The notes: a model not told the origin generated them from the letters alone. Shown: positions 39,801 to 49,566, counted from the first letter of the stretch. The stretch is 64,000 bases of DNA from Pseudomonadota bacterium (GCA_018241665.1 JAFEDK010000008.1:62001-126000), one strand, 5' to 3'. Made by a program: numbers and translations.

Positions 39801-40028
39801 GAAGGCGCCGTCGAACGCGTGCGCCCGAAGATGATGACGGTCGTCGCAATCATGGCCGGCCTGCTGCCGATCATGTGGAGCACCGGCACCGGCTCGGAGG
39901 TGATGAGCCGCATCGCCGCGCCGATGGTCGGCGGGATGATCTCCTCAACCATTCTGACCCTCGCCGTGATTCCGGCCATCTACGCGCTGGTCAAGCAGTG
40001 GCGGCTGGCACGGGGCCTGGAAAGCTGA
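36879..40028 (+). CDS. cusA: Copper/silver efflux RND transporter CusA
   Basis: 1049 residues (E. coli CusA 1047). HME-RND pump that drives Cu(I)/Ag(I) out with proton motive force. It opens MLAKLIDWSGRNRFLILLATL and shows about 12 membrane helices in two sets separated by two large periplasmic loops. Family blocks include PIDALPDLSDVQVIVYTEYPG, GEVVAGIAMARYGQNALEVI, IGAMIDAAIVMIENAHKHLE in TM4 and a Met-rich cleft near LYMPTSLPGMSMTKAAELM. The frame extends upstream into cusB, but the ATG 13 bp after the cusB stop gives the family N-terminus. A terminator follows. Confidence 0.94.
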   Translation: MLAKLIDWSGRNRFLILLATLFIVLAGVFAVLRTPIDALPDLSDVQVIVYTEYPGQAPQVVEDQVTYPLTTAMLSVPKSKVVRGFSFFGASFVYVIFEDGTDIYWARSRVLEYLNFAAGRMPKGPGGTTIQPQIGPDATGVGWVYQYALIAKEKTLAELRTIQDWYLRYQLAKAHGVAEVASIGGFVQTYQVTVDPVKLRAYGIPLMKVAQVIRDSNRDVGGRVVEMAETEYMVRGKGYLRGKDDIGALVVKAEGGTPVLVRDIARVELAPDERRGLTELNGDGEVVAGIAMARYGQNALEVIHNLKDKIAEIGPGLPEGVSVQTVYDRSELIHRAIETLKSTLIEESLIVALVCVVFLLHVRSALVAILMLPVGVLMAFIAMRLLGMNSNLMSLGGIAIAIGAMIDAAIVMIENAHKHLERLPEGHTAAERFEAMLAACKEVGPALFFSLLIITVSFLPVFTLEGQEGRLFSPLAYTKTFSMAAAALLSVTLVPVLMLLFIRGKIMPEAKNPVNRTLIWLYRPIIAAVMRWKKLTIALAVLTLVVSVYPASRLGSEFMPTLNEGTLLYMPTSLPGMSMTKAAELMQTQDKIIKSFPEVESVFGKAGRANTATDPAPPEMFETVINLKPQSEWRPGMTTDTLIAELDKALQFPGVANAWTMPIKARTDMLSTGIRTPIGIKVFGKDLDEMETLAKQIEAVVKTVPGTTSAFAERITGGFYLDIEPDREQLARYGLAVGDLQDVIASALGGEMVTTTVEGRERFGVTVRYPRELRSDPQQIASQVLVPTMGGAMVPLGQVARVGIAKGTPGIRTENALLSAYIYVDIRDRDIGGYVADAKKAVADQVKFPPGYYVSWSGQFEYMERAIEKMKIVIPITLLTIFVLLYLNFRRITETLIVMLSVPFALVGGVWLMWLLGYNLSVAVAVGFIALAGVAAETGVVMLIYLDHAWEAVKAKCRAEGRTPHVGDLYEAVMEGAVERVRPKMMTVVAIMAGLLPIMWSTGTGSEVMSRIAAPMVGGMISSTILTLAVIPAIYALVKQWRLARGLES

Positions 40029-40049
40029 GGAACTGCAGAAAACAAAAAG

Positions 40050-40084
40050 GCCTCAAGCGACGGCAAGCCGCTTGGGGCCTTTTT
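40050..40084. terminator. Terminator between cusA and lon
   Basis: GGCCTCAAGCG pairs with CGCTTGGGGCC (one G-U) around a nine-base loop; A5 precedes and T4-5 follows, so it can work in both directions between the convergent genes. Confidence 0.85.
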
Positions 40085-40141
40085 ATTCACCTGAAGTCCT
40101 GCATCAACCCGACGAGTTAATGCAGGCGACAGACACGCCGA

Positions 40142-42559
40142 TCAGTGCTTCACCACCCCACCGTTGTCCGGGGTTTCCGCCGGAGCGGCAACGGCCACCT
40201 CGGCCGCCGGCACTTCCGGCAGCGGCTCGGGCTTGCGCTCCAGCGCATGCTCGAGCACCTGGTCGATCCACTTGACCGGGATGATTTCCAGCTCGTTCTT
40301 GACGTTGTCCGGGATGTCGGTCAGATCCTTGACGTTCTCCTCGGGGATCAGCGCGGTACGGATACCACCACGGACAGCAGCCAGCAACTTCTCCTTCAGG
40401 CCACCGATAGGCAGCACTTCACCACGCAGGGTGATTTCGCCAGTCATCGCCACATCGCAGCGCACCGGAATACCGGTCAACACGGACACCAGGCCGGTGC
40501 TGATTGCGATGCCGGCCGACGGACCGTCCTTGGGAATCGCACCTTCCGGCAGGTGAATGTGGATGTCGGACTTCTGGTAGAAATCCTCCTGGATGCCCAG
40601 GGACTTGGAGCGCCGACGCACCACCGACAGGGCCGCCTGGATGGACTCCTGCATGACCTCGCCGAGCTTGCCGGTGGTCATGATCTTGCCCTTGCCCGGC
40701 AGTGCCACCGCTTCAACGGTCAGCAGTTCGCCACCCACTTCGGTCCAGGCGAGGCCGGTAACCTGGCCAATCTGGTTTTCCTTTTCGGCAACGCCGTAGG
40801 AGTACTTGCGCACGCCCAGGTACTTGTCGAGGGTCTTTGCATTGACGACCACCTTGGCCTTGCGCTTGCCGAGCACCAGCGCCTTCACCACCTTGCGGCA
40901 GACCTTGGACACTTCGCGCTCGAGACCACGCACACCCGCCTCGCGGGTGTAGAAGCGGACGATGTCGCGGATCGCATCTTCGGTGACCGACAGCTCCTCG
41001 CGCTTGATCCCGTTGTTCTTCATCTGCTTCGGAACCAGGTAGCGCTGGGCGATGTTCACCTTCTCGTCCTCGGTGTAGCCGGACAGGCGGATCACCTCCA
41101 TCCGGTCGAGCAGCGGCGCCGGGATGTTGAGGGTGTTGGCGGTAGCCACGAACATCACGTCCGACAGGTCGTATTCCACTTCGATGTAGTGGTCGACGAA
41201 GGTCGAGTTCTGTTCCGGATCGAGCACCTCCAGCAACGCCGAGGACGGATCGCCACGGAAATCCTGGCCCATCTTGTCCACTTCGTCGAGCAGGAACAGC
41301 GGGTTGCGCACCGCAACCTTGGACATGTTCTGCAGGATCTTGCCCGGCATGGAGCCGATGTAGGTCCGACGGTGACCGCGGATCTCGGCCTCGTCACGGA
41401 CGCCGCCGAGGCTCATGCGCACGAACTTGCGGTTGGTCGCACGGGCCACCGACTGGCCAAGGGAGGTCTTGCCGACGCCCGGGGGGCCGACGAGGCACAG
41501 GATCGGCGCCTTCAGCTTGTCCACACGCTGTTGCACGGCAAGATACTCAAGGATGCGTTCCTTGACCTTCTCGAGGCCGTAGTGCTCTGTGTCCAGGACC
41601 TTCTCGGCCTCGGCCAGATCCTTGCTGATGCGCGACTTCTTCTTCCACGGCAAGCCGACCAGGGTCTCGATGTAGTTGCGGACCACGGTCGCCTCGGCCG
41701 ACATCGGCGACATCAGGCGCAGCTTCTTGAGCTCGGCCTGGGCCTTGGCAGTGGCTTCCTTGGTCATGCCGGAAGCCTTGATCTTCTTCTCCATCTCCTC
41801 GAGATCGGCGCCGTCCTCGCCCTCGCCGAGCTCCTTCTGGATGGCCTTGACCTGCTCGTTGAGGTAGTACTCGCGCTGGCTCTTCTCCATCTGGCGCTTG
41901 ACGCGGCCACGGATGCGCTTTTCGACCTGAAGGATGTCCAGCTCGGTCTCGAGCTGGTTGAGGAGACGTTCGAGACGCTGACCGGCATCGAACATCTCGA
42001 GGATTTCCTGCTTCTGCTCGAGCTTCAGCGGCAGATGCGCGGCAATGGTGTCGGCGAGCCGACCCGGCTCCTCGATACCCGACAGGGAGCTGAGGATTTC
42101 CGGCGGAATCTTCTTGTTGAGCTTAACGTACTGGTCGAACTGGCTGATGATGGCCCGGCGCATGGCCTCGACCTCGTTGTTCGGCACATCGGCCAGCGGC
42201 ATCGGCTGGGCCTTGGCGACGAACAGGGTGCGCAGGTCTTCGACGGACACCACGCGGGCACGCTGCACACCTTCCACCAGCACCTTCACGGTGCCATCGG
42301 GCAGCTTGAGCATCTGCAGGATGTTGGCGATACAACCGAGATCGTAGAGGTCTTCCGCCGACGGCTCGTCCTTCGCAGCGGACTTCTGAGCCACCAGCAG
42401 GATGCTCTTGCCGGCCTCCATGGCGTTCTCGAGCGCCTTGATGGATTTGGGGCGCCCCACGAACAGCGGGATCACCATGTGGGGAAACACCACTACGTCG
42501 CGCAGCGGCAGCAGCGGGAGTTCGATCTGTTCTTCGGGGAGGTCAAGCGTGCTCGACAT
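40142..42559 (-). CDS. lon: ATP-dependent protease Lon
   Basis: 805 residues. The N-terminal substrate domain ([23 protein letters not shown]) and a coiled-coil segment are followed by AAA+ (Walker [10 protein letters not shown]; Walker [11 protein letters not shown]) and a C-terminal Ser-Lys protease domain with S681 in DGPSAGIA and the lysine about 43 residues later. It degrades misfolded and short-lived regulatory proteins. A near-consensus sigma-32 promoter sits 32-58 bp upstream. It is last in the tig-clpP-clpX-lon order, with 86 bp between clpX and lon. The C-terminal tail of about 25 residues is Ala/Pro-rich and variable. Confidence 0.97.
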   Translation of the reverse strand: MSSTLDLPEEQIELPLLPLRDVVVFPHMVIPLFVGRPKSIKALENAMEAGKSILLVAQKSAAKDEPSAEDLYDLGCIANILQMLKLPDGTVKVLVEGVQRARVVSVEDLRTLFVAKAQPMPLADVPNNEVEAMRRAIISQFDQYVKLNKKIPPEILSSLSGIEEPGRLADTIAAHLPLKLEQKQEILEMFDAGQRLERLLNQLETELDILQVEKRIRGRVKRQMEKSQREYYLNEQVKAIQKELGEGEDGADLEEMEKKIKASGMTKEATAKAQAELKKLRLMSPMSAEATVVRNYIETLVGLPWKKKSRISKDLAEAEKVLDTEHYGLEKVKERILEYLAVQQRVDKLKAPILCLVGPPGVGKTSLGQSVARATNRKFVRMSLGGVRDEAEIRGHRRTYIGSMPGKILQNMSKVAVRNPLFLLDEVDKMGQDFRGDPSSALLEVLDPEQNSTFVDHYIEVEYDLSDVMFVATANTLNIPAPLLDRMEVIRLSGYTEDEKVNIAQRYLVPKQMKNNGIKREELSVTEDAIRDIVRFYTREAGVRGLEREVSKVCRKVVKALVLGKRKAKVVVNAKTLDKYLGVRKYSYGVAEKENQIGQVTGLAWTEVGGELLTVEAVALPGKGKIMTTGKLGEVMQESIQAALSVVRRRSKSLGIQEDFYQKSDIHIHLPEGAIPKDGPSAGIAISTGLVSVLTGIPVRCDVAMTGEITLRGEVLPIGGLKEKLLAAVRGGIRTALIPEENVKDLTDIPDNVKNELEIIPVKWIDQVLEHALERKPEPLPEVPAAEVAVAAPAETPDNGGVVKH

Positions 42560-42582
42560 GATTATTCCTTTAAAGGCACTAA

Positions 42583-42598
42583 GGCCCCATATGGGGCC
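42583..42598. repeat. 16-bp perfect palindrome over the lon -10 element
   Basis: GGCCCCATATGGGGCC is fully self-complementary and contains the sigma-32 -10 box CCCCAT. It could be an operator or form a hairpin at the 5' end of the transcript. Confidence 0.6.
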
Positions 42599-42617
42599 CT
42601 AGCGACATCAATTCAAG
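42590..42617 (-). promoter_or_regulatory. Sigma-32 (heat shock) promoter of lon
   Basis: On the minus strand CTTGAA (42617-42612), 15 bp, CCCCATAT (from 42596). This matches the heat-shock consensus almost perfectly. Predicted start near 42584, 25 bases before the ATG. Confidence 0.85.
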
Positions 42618-42645
42618 CAGTCCTGCGAAAAACTTCTGCTTGATG

Positions 42646-43917
42646 TCAGTTGGAGCCGGAGACCTTGGGTTGATCGGCGTAGATCAGGATCGGTTTGGCG
42701 CTGCCATCGATCATGCCTTCGTCGATCACGACCTTGGAAACATTTTCCATGGAAGGCAGTTCGTACATCGTGTCCAGCAGCGTGGCTTCGAGAATCGAGC
42801 GCAGGCCGCGGGCACCCGTCTTGCGCTTCAGCGCCTTGCGGGCAATCGCCTGCAGGGCAGCCGGACGCACTTCGAGTTCGACGCCTTCCATCGAGAAGAG
42901 TTTCTGATACTGCTTGATCAGCGCGTTCTTCGGTTCGATAAGGATCTGGATCAGCGCATCTTCGTCCAGTTCCTGCAGCGTCGCGACCACCGGCAGACGA
43001 CCGATCAGTTCGGGGATGAGACCGAACTTGATCAGATCGCCGGGTTCCACTTCACGCAGGGACTCGGACAGATCCTTGTTCTCGCTGCTCTTCACTTCCG
43101 CGCCGAAACCGATGCCGACCTTCTCGGTACGGTTGCGGATCACCTTGTCGAGGCCGTCGAAGGCGCCGCCACAGACGAACAGGATGTTGGTGGTGTCCAC
43201 CTGCACGAAATCCTGGTTCGGGTGCTTGCGACCGCCCTGCGGCGGAACCGACGCGATGGTGCCTTCGATGAGCTTCAGCAGGGCCTGCTGCACGCCCTCG
43301 CCGGACACATCGCGGGTGATCGACGGGTTGTCGGACTTGCGGGAGATCTTGTCGATCTCGTCGATGTAGACGATGCCCTGCTGGGCCTTGTCCACCTCGT
43401 AATCGCACTTCTGCAGCAGCTTCTGGATGATGTTCTCGACGTCCTCACCGACATAGCCTGCCTCGGTAAGAGTCGTCGCATCCGCCATCACGAAGGGCAC
43501 ATTGAGAAGGCGTGCCAGGGTCTGGGCGAGCAGCGTCTTGCCTGAACCCGTCGGGCCGACCAGCAGGATGTTGCTCTTCGACAGCTCGACCTCATCGTGG
43601 GTCTTCGACAGGTGACGCAGCCGCTTGTAGTGGTTGTAAACCGCCACCGAGAGGATGCGCTTTGCCGAAGACTGGCCGATCACATACTGGTCGAGGATCG
43701 CGCTGATCTCCTTCGGAGAAGGCAGCTCGCCCTTGACACCCTTGGCACCGCCGGTGTCTGCAGTAATCTCATCGCGAATGATGTCGTTGCAGAGCTCGAT
43801 GCACTCATCGCAGATGAACACGGACGGACCCGCGATCAGCTTGCGGACCTCGTGTTGGCTCTTGCCGCAGAACGAGCAATACAAGAGCTTTTCACCGCTT
43901 GTTTTCTTGTCCGCCAT
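42646..43917 (-). CDS. clpX: ATP-dependent Clp protease ATPase subunit ClpX
   Basis: 423 residues. An N-terminal C4 zinc domain ([21 protein letters not shown]) precedes the AAA+ module with Walker [13 protein letters not shown], Walker [11 protein letters not shown], sensor and arginine regions, and the pore and IGF-loop region (LIGFGA-like [11 protein letters not shown]) that docks ClpP. It unfolds ssrA-tagged and other substrates for ClpP. It is downstream of clpP with 38 bp between them, probably cotranscribed. Confidence 0.97.
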   Translation of the reverse strand: MADKKTSGEKLLYCSFCGKSQHEVRKLIAGPSVFICDECIELCNDIIRDEITADTGGAKGVKGELPSPKEISAILDQYVIGQSSAKRILSVAVYNHYKRLRHLSKTHDEVELSKSNILLVGPTGSGKTLLAQTLARLLNVPFVMADATTLTEAGYVGEDVENIIQKLLQKCDYEVDKAQQGIVYIDEIDKISRKSDNPSITRDVSGEGVQQALLKLIEGTIASVPPQGGRKHPNQDFVQVDTTNILFVCGGAFDGLDKVIRNRTEKVGIGFGAEVKSSENKDLSESLREVEPGDLIKFGLIPELIGRLPVVATLQELDEDALIQILIEPKNALIKQYQKLFSMEGVELEVRPAALQAIARKALKRKTGARGLRSILEATLLDTMYELPSMENVSKVVIDEGMIDGSAKPILIYADQPKVSGSN

Positions 43918-43955
43918 TACTGCCCTTTCTCTCTGTACTTGAAGCTAGAAGACCA

Positions 43956-44600
43956 TCAAACCACGTCGTTGCGGCTGGTCAGGACCTTGTCCACCAGACC
44001 GTAGCGGACGGCTTCTTCCGAAGACATGAAGTTGTCCCGGTCGGTATCGCGTTCAATCTGCTCGACAGCCTGGCCGGTGTGCTTGGCCAGCATGTCGTTG
44101 AGCTTGGCCCGCAGGGACAGGATTTCGCGGGCATGGATCTCGATGTCCGAGGCCTGGCCCTGGAAACCACCCAGCGGCTGGTGAATCATGATCCGCGAGT
44201 TGGGCAGCGAGAAACGCTTGCCCTTTTCGCCGGCCGCCAGCAGGAAGGCGCCCATGCTCGCCGCCTGCCCGATGCACAGCGTGCTGACATTGGGCTTGAT
44301 GAACTGCATGGTGTCGTAAATCGCCATCCCTGCGGTGACCGAACCGCCGGGGGAGTTGATGTAGAAGAAGATATCCTTGTCCGGGTTCTCCGACTCAAGG
44401 AACAACAACTGGGCAACGATCAGGTTGGCCGTTACATCATTGACCGGACCAACCAAGAACACCACCCGCTCCTTGAGAAGACGCGAGTAGATGTCGTACG
44501 AGCGCTCACCGCGGCCGCTCTGTTCGACAACCATCGGGATCAGGCCGAGGCCGACCGGGTCCCAGTCAGTACGGGAATTCGGGGGTGTAAAGGGATTCAT
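43956..44600 (-). CDS. clpP: ATP-dependent Clp protease proteolytic subunit ClpP
   Basis: 214 residues. The catalytic triad is S115 (GQAASMGAF), H140 (MIHQPLGG) and D189 ([10 protein letters not shown]). A propeptide of about 15 residues precedes VPMVVEQ-like [19 protein letters not shown]. It forms the tetradecameric peptidase chamber used by ClpX and ClpA. It lies 21 bp after tig and 38 bp before clpX on the same strand, the standard order. Confidence 0.97.
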   Translation of the reverse strand: MNPFTPPNSRTDWDPVGLGLIPMVVEQSGRGERSYDIYSRLLKERVVFLVGPVNDVTANLIVAQLLFLESENPDKDIFFYINSPGGSVTAGMAIYDTMQFIKPNVSTLCIGQAASMGAFLLAAGEKGKRFSLPNSRIMIHQPLGGFQGQASDIEIHAREILSLRAKLNDMLAKHTGQAVEQIERDTDRDNFMSSEEAVRYGLVDKVLTSRNDVV

Positions 44601-44621
44601 TTGCCGTTGCCTTCCGCGGAA

Positions 44622-45923
44622 TTAAGCCGCATTACCCATCAAGTCGTCAAAAGAAGTGGCGACATCGGTCGTCTTGGCGTTGCTGACGACCCACTCGACC
44701 ACATTGTCCTCGATCACCAGCGCTTCGGCCTGGGCCAGGCGCTGGGGCTGCGAGTAGTACCAGCTCACGACCTCAGTCGGGTCTTCGTAGCTTGCTGCAA
44801 AATCTTCGATCACGGCACGGATCTGCTCGGGCTTGGCCAGCAGGTCCTTGCTCTTGACCAGCTCGGACATGATCAGGCCCAGCTTGACGCGACGCACGGC
44901 CTGCTCGGCAAACCAGGCGGGCTCGATCGGCAGGTCCTTGGTCTTCATGCCGCGGGCTTCGAAGTCCTTCTTGGCGTTCTCGGCCAGCTGATGGGACTCC
45001 TGCTCGACCAGCGCCTTCGGCACTTCGATCGGATGGGTCTCGATCAGCACGTTCATCACACGCTCTTTCAGCTTGGCCTGCACGCGGCGCTTCACTTCGC
45101 GCTCCAGGTTGGCCTTCACTTCTTCGCGCATCTTGGTTACATCGCCGTCGGCGACGCCCAGGGACTGGGCGAACTCCGCATCGATCTCGGGCAGCTTGGG
45201 CTCTTCGACCTTCTTCAGGACGACTTCGAACTGCACGGTCTGGCCAGCCAGGTGGGCAGCGTGATAGTCAGCCGGGAAGGTCATGTCGAAAGTCTTGCTC
45301 TCGCCGGTGTTCAGGCCCAGCACCGCGGTTTCGAAGTCCTTCAGCATCTGGCCGCCGCCGATCACGAACGGGAAGTCGGTTGCCTTGCCGCCGTCGAACT
45401 CGACACCATCCTTGCGGCCGGTGAAGTCCACCGTCACGCGGTCGCCGTCCTGGGCGGCACGCTCGGCGGGCACAAAATTGGTGCGTTGCTTGCGCAGCAC
45501 GTCCAGGGTCTTGTCCACTTCGGCGTCACCAACGGTCAGCTGGGGGCGCTCGACTTCCTGGGCGCTCACGTCGCCGATCACGACTTCCGGGTAGACCTCG
45601 AAGACAGCGCTGAATTCCAGCACGTCGGTAGCAGTGCTTTCCTTCGGCTCGATGCTGGGGTAGCCGGCGACGCGCAGGCTCTGGGCGCGGATCTGTTCAC
45701 CGAGGGCTTTTTCGACGGCAGCGCCGATGGCCTCGGAGCGGGCCTGCGGGCCGTAGGACTGGGCGACCAGACGGTACGGCACCTTGCCCGGACGGAAGCC
45801 CGGCATCTTGACGGTACGAGCCATCTGCTTCAGACGCGCCTCGACATCCTTGTCGATTTCGGACAGCGGCACGGACATGTCGATACGGCGCTCGAGCGCG
45901 CTCACGGTAACCTGGTTGCTCAT
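44622..45923 (-). CDS. tig: Trigger factor (ribosome-associated chaperone, PPIase)
   Basis: 433 residues from MSNQVTVSALERRIDMSVPL. The ribosome-binding N-domain has the signature KMPGFRPGKVPYRLV. The FKBP-type prolyl isomerase domain (AAQDGDRVTVDFTGRKDG; GQTVQFEVVLKKVEEPKLP) sits in the middle, followed by the long helical C-domain. It binds nascent chains at the tunnel exit. AGGGAA precedes the ATG; 22 further open codons upstream are cysteine-rich and unlike the family. It is the first gene of tig-clpP-clpX. Confidence 0.96.
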   Translation of the reverse strand: MSNQVTVSALERRIDMSVPLSEIDKDVEARLKQMARTVKMPGFRPGKVPYRLVAQSYGPQARSEAIGAAVEKALGEQIRAQSLRVAGYPSIEPKESTATDVLEFSAVFEVYPEVVIGDVSAQEVERPQLTVGDAEVDKTLDVLRKQRTNFVPAERAAQDGDRVTVDFTGRKDGVEFDGGKATDFPFVIGGGQMLKDFETAVLGLNTGESKTFDMTFPADYHAAHLAGQTVQFEVVLKKVEEPKLPEIDAEFAQSLGVADGDVTKMREEVKANLEREVKRRVQAKLKERVMNVLIETHPIEVPKALVEQESHQLAENAKKDFEARGMKTKDLPIEPAWFAEQAVRRVKLGLIMSELVKSKDLLAKPEQIRAVIEDFAASYEDPTEVVSWYYSQPQRLAQAEALVIEDNVVEWVVSNAKTTDVATSFDDLMGNAA

Positions 45924-46169
45924 GAAAAGAAATTCCCTGATCGTTCTTGACAAAAACGCTCCGCAAACAGGACAGACAACACGTAGCAAAACCTGTGCCG
46001 TCTATTTCATCCCGTCGGACGGAGTCGTCGGAAAAACCTTTAGTCTAACACAGGCCTTTGCTCCATCCGCAGCCCCCGCGCCAGCGCTTGGCTTTAGGGC
46101 GACAGATGTGAAAAACTGCCCCACGCAATACGGAACTCCATTTATCTTTCTGCTATCACATGGAATGAA
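45924..46169. other. Divergent tig / prkA-cluster intergenic region
   Basis: The stretch before the small ORF shows no convincing protein gene and no repeat. A minus-strand TAGACT-like -10 (near 46030) might serve tig. I searched by eye for a sigma-54 TGGCAC-N5-TTGC element, because prkA homologues are stress and nitrogen controlled, and found none. Confidence 0.5.
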
Positions 46170-46313
46170 ATGGCCGTGTCCGTCAGCCTCCACGGCAAAT
46201 GCGACAAGCTTCACGAGGTGCTCAAGTATCTGCGTCATCAACCGTATGTCCCGTACATACATGGCGACCCCGGCGCCCCGGTCCGGGTCTGTGCCCCAGG
46301 AGACCTTAGATGA
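46170..46313 (+). CDS. Possible 47-residue ORF coupled to prkA
   Basis: ATG after TGGAATGAA, 47 codons, with its TGA overlapping the prkA ATG (ATGA). The product is basic and tyrosine/histidine-rich (KCDKLHEVLKYLRHQPYVPY, then IHGDPGAPVRVCAPGDLR), with no signal peptide or membrane helix. Roughly 70 percent of third positions are G or C, between random and a typical local gene. The prkA ribosome site (CAGGAGA) lies within its last codons, and the inverted repeat GTATGT-N5-ACATAC (46244-46260) lies inside it. It may be a leader peptide, a small cluster component, or chance. Confidence 0.4.
   Translation: MAVSVSLHGKCDKLHEVLKYLRHQPYVPYIHGDPGAPVRVCAPGDLR
46244..46260. repeat. Inverted repeat GTATGT-N5-ACATAC upstream of prkA
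   Basis: Six-bp perfect arms, 50 bp before the prkA start. It could be a regulator site or an mRNA hairpin. Confidence 0.35.
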
Positions 46314-48232
46314 GTATCTTTACCAGCTTCCAGGCCCGCTTCGAGTCCGCCAAGGAAGAGGAAATGTCGATCCAGGAATACCTGGAGCTGTGCAAATCCG
46401 ATCCCATGGCCTACGCCACGTCCGCCGAACGCATGCTGCAGGCGATCGGCCAACCGGAGCTCGTGGACACCCGACTCGATCCGCGCCTGTCGCGCATCTT
46501 TTCCAACAAGATGATCAAGATCTATCCAGCCTTCCGTGACTTCTACGGGATGGAAGAGTCGATCGAGAACATCGTGTCGTATTTCCGACATGCGGCGCAG
46601 GGGCTGGAGGAAAAGAAACAGATCCTCTACCTGCTGGGCCCGGTGGGCGGCGGCAAGAGCTCCCTGGCCGAAAAGCTGAAGAGCCTGGTGGAGAAGATCC
46701 CGTTCTATGCCATCAAGGGTTCGCCGGTGCATGAATCACCGCTGGGCCTGTTCAGCTCGGTCGAGGATGGAGCGATACTGGAAGACGACTACGGGATTCC
46801 GCGCCGCTACCTCAATACGATCATGAGCCCGTGGGCGGTCAAGCGCCTGCATGAGTTCAATGGCGACATCACCAAGTTCCGCGTCGTGAAGCTGCGCCCG
46901 TCGGTGCTGCGCCAGATCGCCGTCGCCAAGACCGAGCCGGGCGACGAGAACAACCAGGACATCTCCTCCCTTGTCGGCAAGATCGACATCCGCAAGCTCG
47001 AGCAGTATTCCCAGGATGACCCGGACGCCTACTCCTACTCCGGCGGCCTGTGCCTGGCCAACCGCGGGTTGCTCGAGTTCGTGGAAATGTTCAAGGCGCC
47101 GATCAAGGTGCTGCATCCCCTGCTCACGGCTACTCAGGAAGGCAACTACAAGGGTACCGAAGGCTTCGGCGCAATCCCCTTCGACGGCATCGTGATGGCC
47201 CACTCCAACGAGTCCGAGTGGATGGCCTTCCGCAACAACCGCAACAACGAAGCCTTCCTCGACCGCATCTATACCGTGAAGGTGCCGTACTGCCTGCGGA
47301 CGTCCGACGAGATCCGCATCTACGACAAGCTGCTGACCCACAGCTCCCTGTCCCACGCCCCGTGCGCACCGGACACCCTCAAGATGATGGCCCAGTTCGC
47401 GGTGCTGTCGCGCCTCAAGGAACCGGAGAACTCGAGCATCTTTTCCAAGATGCGCGTCTACGACGGCGAAAACCTGAAGGACACCGATCCGAAGGCCAAG
47501 AGCTACCAGGAATACCGCGACTATGCGGGCGTGGACGAAGGCATGAACGGCCTGTCTACCCGCTTCGCCTTCAAGGTGCTGTCCAAGGTCTTCAACTTCG
47601 ACCACCGGGAAGTGGCGGCCAATCCGGTACACCTGATGTACGTGCTGGAACAGCAGATCGCCCAGGAACAGTTCCCGCCGGAGAACGAATCCCGCTATCT
47701 GGCCTTCATCAAGGAATTCCTTGCCCCGCGCTACGCCGAATTCATCGGCAAAGAGATCCAGACCGCCTATCTCGAGAGCTACAGCGAGTACGGGCAGAAC
47801 ATCTTCGACCGCTACGTCACCTACGCCGACTTCTGGATTCAGGATCAGGAATACCGTGACCAGAACACCGGCGAGATCCTCGACCGCAACGCGCTCAACG
47901 ACGAGCTCGAGAAGATAGAAAAGCCGGCCGGCATCAGCAACCCGAAAGACTTCCGCAACGAGGTGGTCAACTTCGTGCTGCGTGCGCGCGCCAAAAACAG
48001 CGGCAAGAACCCGAGCTGGACCAGCTACGAAAAGCTGCGGGCCGTCATCGAGAAGAAGATGTTCTCCAATACCGAAGATCTGCTGCCGGTCATCAGCTTC
48101 AATGCCAAAGCCAGCGGCGACGAGCAGAAGAAGCACCAGAACTTCGTCAATCGCATGATCGAAAAGGGCTACACCGAGAAGCAGGTACGCTTGCTGTGCG
48201 AATGGTATTTGCGCGTGCGCAAGTCGTCTTGA
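46310..48232 (+). CDS. prkA: PrkA-type serine/threonine protein kinase (YeaG)
   Basis: 640 residues (E. coli YeaG 644). An AAA+-like N-terminal module has Walker A GPVGGGKSS with K116, then KGSPVHESPLGLF, YSGGLCLANRGLLEFVEMFKA and TEGFGAIPFDGIVMAHSNE. The PrkA C-terminal domain (TYADFWIQDQEYRDQNTGEI; FVLRARAKNSGKNPSW) ends at LLCEWYLRVRKSS. The family is a cytoplasmic stress-linked kinase or ATPase induced in stationary phase and nitrogen starvation. It heads the conserved prkA-yeaH-spoVR cluster. CAGGAGA precedes the ATG. Confidence 0.95.
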   Translation: MSIFTSFQARFESAKEEEMSIQEYLELCKSDPMAYATSAERMLQAIGQPELVDTRLDPRLSRIFSNKMIKIYPAFRDFYGMEESIENIVSYFRHAAQGLEEKKQILYLLGPVGGGKSSLAEKLKSLVEKIPFYAIKGSPVHESPLGLFSSVEDGAILEDDYGIPRRYLNTIMSPWAVKRLHEFNGDITKFRVVKLRPSVLRQIAVAKTEPGDENNQDISSLVGKIDIRKLEQYSQDDPDAYSYSGGLCLANRGLLEFVEMFKAPIKVLHPLLTATQEGNYKGTEGFGAIPFDGIVMAHSNESEWMAFRNNRNNEAFLDRIYTVKVPYCLRTSDEIRIYDKLLTHSSLSHAPCAPDTLKMMAQFAVLSRLKEPENSSIFSKMRVYDGENLKDTDPKAKSYQEYRDYAGVDEGMNGLSTRFAFKVLSKVFNFDHREVAANPVHLMYVLEQQIAQEQFPPENESRYLAFIKEFLAPRYAEFIGKEIQTAYLESYSEYGQNIFDRYVTYADFWIQDQEYRDQNTGEILDRNALNDELEKIEKPAGISNPKDFRNEVVNFVLRARAKNSGKNPSWTSYEKLRAVIEKKMFSNTEDLLPVISFNAKASGDEQKKHQNFVNRMIEKGYTEKQVRLLCEWYLRVRKSS

Positions 48233-48297
48233 TCGTCCGCTCGCCAGCTGCCCAGCAGGGCAGCTGGCGGTGAACGCCAACAATTCGGGAGGCTCGA

Positions 48298-49566
48298 ATG
48301 GTTCGTATCATCGACCGCCGGTTCGACAGCAAGAACAAAAGTGCTGTAAACCGGCAGCGATTCATGCGCCGCTTCAAGAACCAGATCCGCGAAGCCGTGG
48401 CCGACGCCATATCCGGTCGCTCCATCAAGGATCTGGACAACGGCGAGAGTGTCACCATTCCGTCAAAGGACCTGTCGGAGCCACAATTTCACCATGGCCG
48501 CGGCGGCATCTGGGAGAACATCTTCACCGGCAACGACCAGTTCTCGTCGGGCGACCAGATCAATCGACCGCAAGGCGGCGGCGGAGGTGGAACCGGCAAG
48601 GGCAAGGCCAGCAAGGACGGTGAAGGTGAGGACGATTTCGTCTTCAACCTGTCCCGCGAAGAATTCCTCGATGTGTTCTTCGACGACCTGGCCTTACCCA
48701 ACCTCGTCAAGACCCAGCTCGCCCGCATCCACGAGTACAAGAGCCAGCGCGCTGGCTTCACCAACGACGGCACGCCGGCCAACATCAACGTCGTCCGCTC
48801 CCTGCGTGGTGCGCTCGGACGCCGGCTGGCGCTTTCGTCACCCTACCGCGGCCAGTTGCGGGAACTGCAGAAGCAGCTGGACGAGCTGCTCCAAACCCGC
48901 AGCGAAGACGATCCGGACGTTCTCCAGCTCAAGGACGAAATCGGAATCCTGCGCGCCAAGATCGAGGCGATCCCCTTCATCGACACCTTCGACCTGCGCT
49001 ACAACAACCGGATCAAGGTGCCCAAGCCGACCACCCAGGCCGTGATGTTCTGCATCATGGACGTGTCGGGCTCGATGGACGAGGACAAGAAGGCGACGGC
49101 CAAGCGCTTCTTCATGCTCCTCTACCTGTTCCTGACGCGCACCTACGAGCACATCGAGGTGGTGTTCATCCGCCATCACACGATCGCCAAGGAAGTGAAC
49201 GAGGAGGACTTCTTCCACTCGCGGGAATCCGGTGGCACCGTCGTCTCGAGCGCGCTCGAAATGATGAAGGACATCCTCCACTCGCGCTATCTCAATGGCG
49301 CCTGGAACGTATACGGCGCCCAGGCGTCGGACGGCGACAACTGGGAAAACGATTCGCCGCACTGCCGCGAACTGCTCGCCGACACCATCCTGCCCTTCGT
49401 GCAGTACTTCGCCTATATCGAGATCACACCGGGCGAGCCGCAGAACCTGTGGCGGGAATACGAAAAGCTGGTCGGCGCCCATGCCAACTTCGCCATGCAG
49501 CACATCGAGGGCCTGCCGGACATCTATCCGGTGTTTCGTGAATTGTTCAAGAAGAAGCTGGCATGA
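48298..49566 (+). CDS. yeaH: YeaH/YhbH family protein (DUF444, VWA-like)
   Basis: 422 residues. It opens [21 protein letters not shown], a family mark, with a Gly-rich linker (residues about 88-102) and a VWA-type fold whose metal site is D255-x-S-x-S ([15 protein letters not shown]). [17 protein letters not shown] and [15 protein letters not shown] are also conserved. It is the partner of PrkA and SpoVR in stress-induced clusters; the biochemical role is unknown. GGGAGG precedes the ATG. It overlaps spoVR by four bases (ATGA). Confidence 0.94.
   Translation: MVRIIDRRFDSKNKSAVNRQRFMRRFKNQIREAVADAISGRSIKDLDNGESVTIPSKDLSEPQFHHGRGGIWENIFTGNDQFSSGDQINRPQGGGGGGTGKGKASKDGEGEDDFVFNLSREEFLDVFFDDLALPNLVKTQLARIHEYKSQRAGFTNDGTPANINVVRSLRGALGRRLALSSPYRGQLRELQKQLDELLQTRSEDDPDVLQLKDEIGILRAKIEAIPFIDTFDLRYNNRIKVPKPTTQAVMFCIMDVSGSMDEDKKATAKRFFMLLYLFLTRTYEHIEVVFIRHHTIAKEVNEEDFFHSRESGGTVVSSALEMMKDILHSRYLNGAWNVYGAQASDGDNWENDSPHCRELLADTILPFVQYFAYIEITPGEPQNLWREYEKLVGAHANFAMQHIEGLPDIYPVFRELFKKKLA

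Noticed and set aside
40145-42643. 832-codon open frame antisense to lon
   Set aside because: Mirror of a highly conserved gene; composition (Leu/His/Gly/Arg-rich) and absence of domains fit a shadow frame.
46002-46262. 86-codon minus-strand ORF upstream of prkA
   Set aside because: No ribosome site, no recognisable family, and codon usage unlike neighbours; the region is a divergent promoter.
45990-46309. Sigma-54 promoter for the prkA cluster
   Set aside because: Expected from E. coli biology, but no TGGCAC-N5-TTGC-like element could be found on the plus strand.
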